The notes below the pieces were generated by a model, which saw only the letters and a program-made list of their open reading frames with translations, ran no database searches and was not told where the DNA came from. A stretch of 19,675 nucleotides of DNA. It comes from an uncultured Brevinema sp. Its GTDB lineage: Bacteria; Spirochaetota; Brevinematia; Brevinematales; Brevinemataceae. A program made the position numbers and the translations under genes. The stretch spans positions 1 to 19,675 of the forward strand of contig CAMRBT010000006.1 of NCBI GenBank assembly GCA_947040475.1, in the 5' to 3' direction. Of this stretch, positions 14,297 through 19,675 are shown piece by piece. Each line of letters begins with the position of its first letter. Positions within the stretch are counted from its first letter, which is position 1.

Positions 14297-15388
14297 TTAT
14301 TTAGCTAATTTTTTAGTCATGTAAAAGGCTACAACAATAGCAGTAACACCACCAACTAATTTACCAACGATCATTGGGAAAATATATGTTGCATCAATTC
14401 CAGCGGTAAAACCTAAATGATCTCCAAATACAAAAGATGCACTCACAGCAAATGCTGTGTTGATAATTTTACCACGTGTATCCATATCTTTCATCATGGT
14501 AAACATTGGAATATTATTAGCAAGAGTTGCAACAAATCCCGCTGCAGATATCTCGTTAACACCTAATAAGCCACCTAATTTTAATAAAGGTTTTTGGAAA
14601 ACTTTTGTGATTACAAAAACAAGTGGGAATGCACCAGCTAAGACTATTGCTATTCCACCAACAACGGCTATACCATCAGAAACAGGAGCCATTCCTGGAA
14701 TAATAACAAATCCTAATAAAGTTTCAATGATAGCAGCGATAAGAGCTATTGTGATAACAACCATTACGCCTTTACCAAAGCCTATAAATCCACTAATCAT
14801 TTGGGTAGGAATTAATACTAATCCAACAGCAATTAATACCGCAACAAGAACAACAGGGATAAGGTTAGTAAGGATCATTGCAATAGGTAAACCTGCTACA
14901 AGTCCACCAGCCAAACAACCCAAAGGAATTGTTACAATACCAGCTAAACAACCTTGTGCTAAATAAGGTCTATCTTCTGTTTTAATGATACCTAGAGCAA
15001 CTGGAATGGTAAACACAATAGTAGGACCAAACATAGCACCTAAAATCAATCCTGCAAATTTACCAGCTTCTGGTGTTTTTGCTAATTCCATCGCTAAGGG
15101 ATAGCCACCCATATCGTTTGCAAGTAATGTTGTTGCAAACATAGCAGGATCAGCACCTAACATTGCATATACTGGTCCAACAATAGGTAGTAATACTTTT
15201 CCTAATACAGGAGCAATAGAAATTGCCCCTATCATTGCTAGAGCTAAAGCGCCCATAGCCATGATTCCTTCGTTAAAATGTTCCGCTAAGCCAAAGCTTT
15301 TGCCTGTTAATATTTCATAAACTTTATCTAGTCCACCGAGTGCCATAAAGACAGTCATAATCAAGATAATTATTTCGTTAATACTCAT
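14297..15388 (-). CDS. eutH: EutH ethanolamine permease
   Basis: A 363-aa inner-membrane protein with about ten hydrophobic helices, recognisable as EutH by GGLDKVYEILTGKSFGLAEHFNEGIMAMGALALAMIG-type N-terminal sequence (18-56), the LLANDMGGYPLAMELAKTPEAGKFAGLILGAM region, and ANNIPMFTMMKDMDTRGK near the C-terminus. It carries ethanolamine across the membrane at low external concentration. Length matches the family. AAGGAG lies 6 bases before the ATG. Its presence is the strongest sign that this microcompartment handles ethanolamine and not propanediol, despite the pdu-like electron-transfer genes. Confidence 0.93.
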   Translation of the reverse strand: MSINEIIILIMTVFMALGGLDKVYEILTGKSFGLAEHFNEGIMAMGALALAMIGAISIAPVLGKVLLPIVGPVYAMLGADPAMFATTLLANDMGGYPLAMELAKTPEAGKFAGLILGAMFGPTIVFTIPVALGIIKTEDRPYLAQGCLAGIVTIPLGCLAGGLVAGLPIAMILTNLIPVVLVAVLIAVGLVLIPTQMISGFIGFGKGVMVVITIALIAAIIETLLGFVIIPGMAPVSDGIAVVGGIAIVLAGAFPLVFVITKVFQKPLLKLGGLLGVNEISAAGFVATLANNIPMFTMMKDMDTRGKIINTAFAVSASFVFGDHLGFTAGIDATYIFPMIVGKLVGGVTAIVVAFYMTKKLAK

Positions 15389-15416
15389 AATAAACTCCTT
15401 AAATTAGTTAATTTAT

Positions 15417-15731
15417 TTATTTATTTATTTGTTTAATCACTTTTGGGGCAATTTGTGATACTTTTTCGGAATTTGTGATTCCGTGCTTGTTGACCAATAA
15501 AGAAGAGATGCGTGACACAATTTCTTTTTCAGATAAATTATTACTGTTTGTATTAGAAGAAAAAGTTGATCCTTGTTGTGTTGAACCTTCTCCTGAATAA
15601 ACGATTGCTACACCTTTGTTTTTGAGAAAATCTTTAGCAGATGGGGTTATTATTTGTTTAGGGCATAATTCTAGTGTTTTTTGTCCTTCTGTATAGACAT
15701 TTTCAATGTTTTTTAGAGAAATTACTTTCAT
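15417..15731 (-). CDS. small microcompartment-associated protein with a TPSAxDFL motif
   Basis: A 104-aa protein between eutN and eutH. The first ~47 residues (MKVISLKNIENVYTEG, then IITPSAKDFLKNKGVAIVYS) resemble the N-terminal segment found in EutT and EutQ-type microcompartment proteins. A Ser/Asn/Gln-rich linker (~48-68) follows. The C-terminal helix (LSEKEIVSRISSLLVNKHG) has the look of an encapsulation peptide. No adenosyltransferase core is present, so it is not a complete EutT. AAAGGA precedes the ATG. Low-complexity AAAT repeats flank the gene on both sides. Role unknown; it may be an internal scaffold or cargo adaptor. Confidence 0.65.
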   Translation of the reverse strand: MKVISLKNIENVYTEGQKTLELCPKQIITPSAKDFLKNKGVAIVYSGEGSTQQGSTFSSNTNSNNLSEKEIVSRISSLLVNKHGITNSEKVSQIAPKVIKQINK

Positions 15732-15772
15732 AATTGTATCCTTTCTTATTTATTTTTGTTTACTTGTTTGTT

Positions 15773-16045
15773 TTATTTGTTTAAGTCAAGATCATCTATG
15801 ATCCCAATAATTACAGCATCTATAGTATGGTTTTTATCTTTATTTAAAGCATGTCTAGCTGCTGCTCCACGAATTACCAATACTTGCTCTCCTATTCCCG
15901 CACCAACAATATCAGCGGCAACAATAGGCATACTTGTATCTCCTGTTTTAACATTAACAGGCTCAACAATTAGTAATTTTAAGCCATTCAGCCCTTCATC
16001 TTTTTTGGTTGCCCAGATATTTCCTATAACATTTCCAATTACCAT
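15773..16045 (-). CDS. eutN: EutN/CcmL-type BMC-P vertex protein
   Basis: A 90-aa pentameric shell protein that closes the vertices of the microcompartment. The family pattern is clear: GNVIGNIWATKKDEGLNGLKLLIVEPV at the N-terminus, IVAADIVGAGIGEQVLVIRGAAAR in the middle and IDAVIIGIID at the end. Length is typical. AGAGG overlaps the stop of the preceding 82-aa ORF, 9 bases upstream, so the two are likely coupled. Confidence 0.94.
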   Translation of the reverse strand: MVIGNVIGNIWATKKDEGLNGLKLLIVEPVNVKTGDTSMPIVAADIVGAGIGEQVLVIRGAAARHALNKDKNHTIDAVIIGIIDDLDLNK

Positions 16046-16054
16046 ATTATACCT

Positions 16055-16303
16055 CTAAGCTTTTAATTTTTTGTTGTAGTCTCTATAACTATCACGAGCA
16101 AGAGGTGTAAATCTACTATCCTCTGATAATTCACTAACAGATCCATCTTTAATCATTTTTTTGAGTTTTTCTTCGGTAATAAGTACTGAAGATTTTGTTT
16201 TTTTATGTTGATTTGATTGACTAGGGCTAGAATTAACTTTTAATAAATTCTCTTCTGTAAATACTTCTTTACAAACAGAACTAATGAATTCTAATAATGT
16301 CAT
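16055..16303 (-). CDS. small microcompartment-associated protein with a TPLAxD motif
   Basis: An 82-aa protein. The start at 16303 is preferred over the ATG at 16333 because TAGGAG lies 6 bases before it and the longer form would overlap eutJ. Residues 1-20 (MTLLEFISSVCKEVF) form an amphipathic helix like an encapsulation peptide. A Ser/Lys-rich linker (~24-42) follows, and then ITEEKLKKMIKDGS with the closing DSRFTPLARDSYRDYNKK. The TPLARD stretch is similar to the TPSAKD stretch in the 104-aa protein two genes downstream, and to N-terminal parts of EutQ/EutT. The eutJ stop (TAG) is the first half of its TAGGAG site. Function unknown. Confidence 0.65.
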   Translation of the reverse strand: MTLLEFISSVCKEVFTEENLLKVNSSPSQSNQHKKTKSSVLITEEKLKKMIKDGSVSELSEDSRFTPLARDSYRDYNKKLKA

Positions 16304-16311
16304 ATTTACTC

Positions 16312-17190
16312 CTAAACTGTATATGTTGGACAACCCATTGCAATTCCCATTGGAGTTACCAAAAAAGGATTATGAGGTTTGTACGTTTTTATATTAATTG
16401 TTTTTTCCATGGTTGTATCTATGCCTTTAAGACATGCTGTGCCACCACACAAAACTATAGCATCAACACTATAAGATTGTATATGTTTTTCTACAATAAC
16501 TGCCATTTTTTGAATAACAGGGGTAACAATAGTCAAGACTTCTAGTTCACGACTTTTGTCCATTTTGATTAGTTCTGCTTCTTCAAAAGGAATCCTAAAA
16601 TTACCAGCGATCACATAAGTACAATGCATTCCACCTGTAGCATCATCATCACTATGAATAACGATACCATCTTGGATAACGGAAGTCCCTGTTGTTCCAC
16701 CACCAATATCCACAACCATATTTCCTGATGGTTCTTGAATAGGTAACCCAGCACCGATCGCTGCAGCCATAGGTTCTTCAATTAGAAAAACTTCACGAGC
16801 ACCAGCTTGAATTGCTGAATCTTTTACAGCACGTTTTTCAACTTGTGTTACACCTGATGGTATACAAATAACCATTCTTGGACGAACCAAAGTTTTACGG
16901 TTATGAACTTTTAATATAAAATGCCTAAGCATCTTCTCTGTTATATCGTAGTCTGCTATAACGCCATCTTTCATCGGACGAATAGCAATAATGTTTGCAG
17001 GCGTTCTACCTAACATGCTTTTTGCTTCTTGACCAACAGCTATTATCGCACCAGTATCTCTGTTAATTGCCACAACAGATGGCTCGCTCGCAACGACCCC
17101 TTTACCTCTGACATATATCAACGTGTTCGCAGTACCTAAATCTACTGCTATATCACTTGAAAAGTAGTTATAAAAATGACTCAAAAACAT
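16312..17190 (-). CDS. eutJ: MreB-EutJ chimera (actin/Hsp70-fold ATPase), listed as eutJ*
   Basis: A 292-aa actin-fold protein of mixed origin. Residues 1 to ~166 are MreB, the rod-shape actin: DIAVDLGTANTLIYV (phosphate 1), GQEAKSMLGRTP, RPMKDGVIADY, IPSGVTQVEKRAV and LIEEPMAAAIGAGLP (connect 1). From DIGGGTTG onward it is EutJ, the ethanolamine-microcompartment chaperone-like ATPase: SDDDATGGMHCTYVIAGNFRI, FEEAEL, VEKHIQ, LCGGTACLKG and FLVTPMGIAMG. The join falls at about 16690-16720, in the phosphate-2 motif that both families share. Start 17190 is chosen because it matches the usual MreB start (FxxFSSDIAVDLG) and GGAGG precedes it; the ATG at 17247 only adds upstream DNA. It leads the microcompartment operon. 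ATP-site motifs are complete, so the product could fold. An assembly artefact must be excluded. Confidence 0.9.
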   Translation of the reverse strand: MFLSHFYNYFSSDIAVDLGTANTLIYVRGKGVVASEPSVVAINRDTGAIIAVGQEAKSMLGRTPANIIAIRPMKDGVIADYDITEKMLRHFILKVHNRKTLVRPRMVICIPSGVTQVEKRAVKDSAIQAGAREVFLIEEPMAAAIGAGLPIQEPSGNMVVDIGGGTTGTSVIQDGIVIHSDDDATGGMHCTYVIAGNFRIPFEEAELIKMDKSRELEVLTIVTPVIQKMAVIVEKHIQSYSVDAIVLCGGTACLKGIDTTMEKTINIKTYKPHNPFLVTPMGIAMGCPTYTV

Positions 17191-17226
17191 GATGCTAGCC
17201 CCTCCGAATATCAGACTAAAGCTAAC

Positions 17227-17264
17227 ATACTTATAAAATATTTGCAATACTTAAAATATTTACA
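17227..17264 (-). repeat. imperfect tandem direct repeat before the chimeric eutJ
   Basis: ATACTTATAAAATATTTGCA (17227-17246) is followed directly by ATACTT-AAAATATTTACA (17247-17264), nearly the same 18-20 bases. It lies just downstream of a possible promoter and 37-74 bases before the start codon, a likely place for a regulator site. It could also be plain AT-rich drift. Confidence 0.4.
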
Positions 17265-17279
17265 ATATATAGAGTATCT

Positions 17280-17307
17280 ATTATAGTTTGAATATCTGCA
17301 TTGTAAT
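17280..17307 (-). promoter_or_regulatory. possible promoter of the microcompartment operon
   Basis: Minus strand: ATTACA (17302-17307), 16 bases, TATAAT (17280-17285). The -10 is perfect but the -35 is weak. It lies in the 329-base gap between rpoD and the chimeric eutJ. The rest of the gap is AT-rich and holds no gene and no convincing GC-rich rpoD terminator; only a weak 6-bp hairpin at 17434-17449 was seen. Confidence 0.35.
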
Positions 17308-17519
17308 GAAGATGTGTAATATTTCATTTTTTTACAAGACTTAACCTATTTACACATTCAGGATGCTTAAATTCATAACATATTTATAAAATACAATTGT
17401 ATCAATCTTTAAATTATTTAATACATATAGATTATTTCAACTGTGAAATTACTCTCCATATATAGCATAATATTTAAAATGTATAATTAGCTAAATTAAA
17501 TTTCAATTATTTTCAAAGT

Positions 17520-19343
17520 TTAATCAGTAAATGTTTCCATTATCTTTCTTCTTATTGGATGACGTAATTTACGTAAAGCTTTCGCTTCGATCTGTCTTAT
17601 ACGTTCTCTTGTAACATTAAACTTTTTACCAACTTCTTCTAATGTATGATCAGATTCACAGTTTATTCCAAAACGAAGTCTAAGAACTGATGCTTCTCTT
17701 GGACTTAATGTATCTAGTAACACATGAGTATGTTCTCGTAATTTTAGATAGATAACTTCATCTGATGGATTTCTTGATGATTTATCCTCAATAAAGTTAC
17801 CTAAACTTGAATCCTCATCTTCACCGATCGGAGTCTCTAACGATACTGGTTCTTTAGCTATTTTCATAACTTTTTTAATCTTCTCAATAGGGATATCCAT
17901 CTGTTTAGAGATCTCTTCAGGTGTAGGTTCTCTTCCTAAATCTTGATGAAGATTACGTGTAACTTTCATCATTTTGTTGATAGTTTCAATCATGTGAACA
18001 GGAATACGAATTGTTCTTGCTTGATCTGCGATAGCTCTAGTTATTGCTTGACGTATCCACCATGTTGCATAAGTAGAAAATTTATATCCACGTCTATATT
18101 CAAATTTCTCAACAGCTTTCATTAAGCCGATGTTACCTTCTTGAATAAGATCTAAAAATTGTAATCCTCTATTAGTATACTTCTTAGCGATTGACACAAC
18201 TAAACGTAGGTTTGCTTCAATCAATTTAGATTTAGCACGCTCTGTTGCTCTCTCCCCTTCAGATAGGTTTTCATAGATAACTTCAAACTCTTCTCTATCT
18301 ATCCCTATTGATTTATATACCTTTTCACAGTTTGACGCAGCTGTTGTATACTTTTTAGCGATTAAATCTGACTCTTTAACATCAAACTTAGCTTTTTTAC
18401 ATATTGTTAAAACTTCATCTTTTGATAGAAAGTTTGCTTTTTCGTCATATTTATATCTGATTAGGTTACATATTTTTTTGATATCTGCTCTTGCAGAATT
18501 GATAAATGAATAGATTGATTTAATATCTTCAGCTATCTGACAGATTTTATTGAAATTCAATTTTATCTCTAATAATCTATCTGTCGCTTCATTGATATTA
18601 GCTTTAATTGATTCTTTAATAGCCTCAACTTTAGTTGCCGACATACTCTTACGTGGTGTACGAATTTTTTTATTTAAGACGATATCTGCTCTTAACTTTT
18701 TAGTTATATCCTCAATCGTTTCAATAAATTGCATCTTTAAAGCGTGTTCTTTATTTAGTTTATTTTCATTTTCAAGCTCTTCATCAACTTCATCTGCATC
18801 AGTTTTTATATCGTCGTCCATATAGGTTTCTTCTTCTATATCTATTACATCTTTAAGCTTGATCTCTTCATTTTTAACATCTTCACCCATCTGCATGATC
18901 TTTTCTGCAGTTGTTGGAAATGATAGTACAGAACAGATAACTTTACGTTGTCCTTCCTCGATATTTTTCGCAACAACAATCTCTTCCTCTCTTGAAAGAA
19001 GTGGAATATTACCCATCTCTTTAAGATATAATCTAACAGGATCATCTGTTGGAAGACCTTCATCAATTTCGTCACTACTATAACCAGTATCAATTGCTAA
19101 GTCTTCATCAACTGGCTCTTCATCGATTACAATAGCAGTAGTAAACAAAGTGTCCTTCTTAGATTTGTTATCAATCACATCAATCTTTAGCTGTGAAAGA
19201 AGTAACAATATCTCCTCCATCAAATCGACCGATTGCATCTCTTCTGGTAAACCTTCATTGATCTCATCAAATGATAAAAAACCTTTCTCTTTACCTAAAG
19301 CCACTAACTGTTTTACTTCTGCACTTTTAATTTTTTTAGACAT
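17520..19343 (-). CDS. rpoD: RNA polymerase primary sigma factor (RpoD, sigma-70)
   Basis: A 607-aa housekeeping sigma factor that directs RNA polymerase to -10/-35 promoters. Region 1.1 (about 1-65, LVALGKEKGFLSFDEINEGLP), region 1.2 (~101-133, DDPVRLYLKEMGNIPLLSREEE), a long acidic non-conserved spacer (~160-370), region 2 (~372-455, with YKFSTYATWWIRQAITRAI), region 3, and region 4 (~545-605, SPREASVLRLRFGI and the RERIRQIEAKALRKLR helix-turn-helix) are all present. The start at 19343 (MSKKIKSAEVKQLV) fits the family better than the ATG at 19439, although its ribosome binding site (GGGGCGAG) is weak. The large spacer is typical of Gram-negative group 1 factors. The consensus promoters in this window agree with its use. 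Confidence 0.95.
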   Translation of the reverse strand: MSKKIKSAEVKQLVALGKEKGFLSFDEINEGLPEEMQSVDLMEEILLLLSQLKIDVIDNKSKKDTLFTTAIVIDEEPVDEDLAIDTGYSSDEIDEGLPTDDPVRLYLKEMGNIPLLSREEEIVVAKNIEEGQRKVICSVLSFPTTAEKIMQMGEDVKNEEIKLKDVIDIEEETYMDDDIKTDADEVDEELENENKLNKEHALKMQFIETIEDITKKLRADIVLNKKIRTPRKSMSATKVEAIKESIKANINEATDRLLEIKLNFNKICQIAEDIKSIYSFINSARADIKKICNLIRYKYDEKANFLSKDEVLTICKKAKFDVKESDLIAKKYTTAASNCEKVYKSIGIDREEFEVIYENLSEGERATERAKSKLIEANLRLVVSIAKKYTNRGLQFLDLIQEGNIGLMKAVEKFEYRRGYKFSTYATWWIRQAITRAIADQARTIRIPVHMIETINKMMKVTRNLHQDLGREPTPEEISKQMDIPIEKIKKVMKIAKEPVSLETPIGEDEDSSLGNFIEDKSSRNPSDEVIYLKLREHTHVLLDTLSPREASVLRLRFGINCESDHTLEEVGKKFNVTRERIRQIEAKALRKLRHPIRRKIMETFTD

Positions 19344-19425
19344 ACTCGCCCCAAACTTATTTATATCGTAACCTGCAAAATAACTTACTTCTTCAAACTG
19401 CTTTACTGTACCTAAACTAACTATT

Positions 19426-19441
19426 GTGTGTAAAAACACAC
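19426..19441. repeat. small palindrome upstream of rpoD
   Basis: GTGTGT-AAAA-ACACAC, perfect 6-bp arms. It lies ~85 bases before the chosen rpoD start, probably in its leader or promoter region. No clear -35/-10 pair was identified for rpoD nearby; between here and the tandem repeat the DNA shows nothing else. Confidence 0.35.
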
Positions 19442-19543
19442 TTATATTAAAGCAACTATATAGTGCTAAATATTACCTATTCACAAACATCTACCGCTGT
19501 ATGAGAAATTGTTGTTGCTACTAAATAGAACCTACTTAGAAAT

Positions 19544-19675
19544 ATCTATAATCTTCTAATCTATAATCTTTCAATCTATAATCTATAATCTTTCAATCTA
19601 TAATCTTTTAATCTGTAATCTTTCAATCTATAACCTTTCAATCTATAATCTTTCAATCTACAATCTTTTAATACA
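19544..19675. repeat. tandem array of a 15-base unit, cut by the window edge
   Basis: About nine copies of AATCTATAATCTTTC in direct tandem. Well-formed units are at 19558, 19595, 19610, 19625, 19640 and 19655; a shortened form at 19573-19594 has lost bases, and single substitutions occur (CTGTAAT, CTATAAC, CTACAAT, TTTT for TTTC). There are no spacers, so this is a minisatellite. Most units contain TATAAT on the plus strand. The array lies ~200 bases upstream of rpoD and continues beyond the window. Confidence 0.92.

Noticed and set aside
14457..14966. 169-codon plus-strand ORF opposite eutH
   Set aside because: A Pro/Ile/Thr-rich shadow of the hydrophobic eutH codons with no translation signal.
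15411..15436. AAAT tetranucleotide run after the 104-aa gene as a phase-variation tract
   Set aside because: It lies at the stop codon and in the gap, not inside a reading frame or a promoter spacer, so length change would have little effect.
17191..17247. Longer start of the chimeric eutJ at 17247
   Set aside because: The extra 19 residues are not MreB- or EutJ-like, and a ribosome binding site and the family start fit 17190.
19344..19439. Longer rpoD start at 19439
   Set aside because: The extra 32 residues are not sigma-like and cover the likely leader; MSKKIKSAEV at 19343 is the usual kind of start.
19544..19675. Possible CRISPR array
   Set aside because: The 15-base units are directly adjacent with no unique spacers and are too short.

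Overview
The window comes from an AT-rich bacterium. Most genes are preceded by clear Shine-Dalgarno sites, and several promoters match the sigma-70 consensus (TTGACA, 17 bases, TATAAT-like). The large RpoD (607 codons) with an acidic spacer, an MreB-type sequence and a lipoprotein flavoreductase suggest a Gram-negative anaerobe. A low-GC spirochaete fits best, but this is an inference and not proven by the window.

Layout. Bases 1-298 hold the 3' end of an ArsC-type arsenate reductase and a shared bidirectional terminator. Bases 277-3162 (minus) form a likely operon: an S66 LD-carboxypeptidase, an M20 amidohydrolase, an unlisted 32-codon ORF and a PD-(D/E)XK nuclease-like protein. Bases 3245-4444 (minus) are spmB-spmA with their own promoter. 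Bases 4523-6277 (plus) carry an aromatic amino acid permease behind two tandem transcription attenuators, each with a Phe-rich leader peptide and an intrinsic terminator. Bases 6441-7478 (plus) hold a Gfo/Idh/MocA oxidoreductase. Bases 7481-8492 (minus) encode two unrecognised proteins, one of them a membrane protein. Bases 8601-8878 are a decayed short-chain dehydrogenase gene. Bases 8962-10694 (minus) encode a flavinylated lipoprotein FAD reductase.

Bases 10786-17190 (minus) are a bacterial-microcompartment operon in the order eutJ*, 82-aa ORF, eutN, 104-aa ORF, eutH, eutQ, pduQ, pduS, pduT. It supplies ethanolamine uptake (EutH), a shell vertex (EutN), an Fe-S shell trimer (PduT), an Fe-S flavoprotein (PduS), an alcohol dehydrogenase for NAD+ recycling (PduQ) and EutQ. 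The signature enzymes (EutBC, EutE, EutD) and the hexameric BMC-H shell proteins are not here and must be encoded elsewhere if the pathway works. Bases 17520-19343 (minus) are rpoD, and the window ends in a 15-bp tandem repeat.

Two findings stand out. First, the leading operon gene, marked eutJ*, is a chimera: its first ~165 codons are plainly MreB and the rest is plainly EutJ, joined at the shared actin-fold phosphate-2 motif DIGGGTT. Second, the permease has duplicated Phe-codon leader-peptide attenuators, with a strong consensus promoter and a plausible antiterminator in the first copy.
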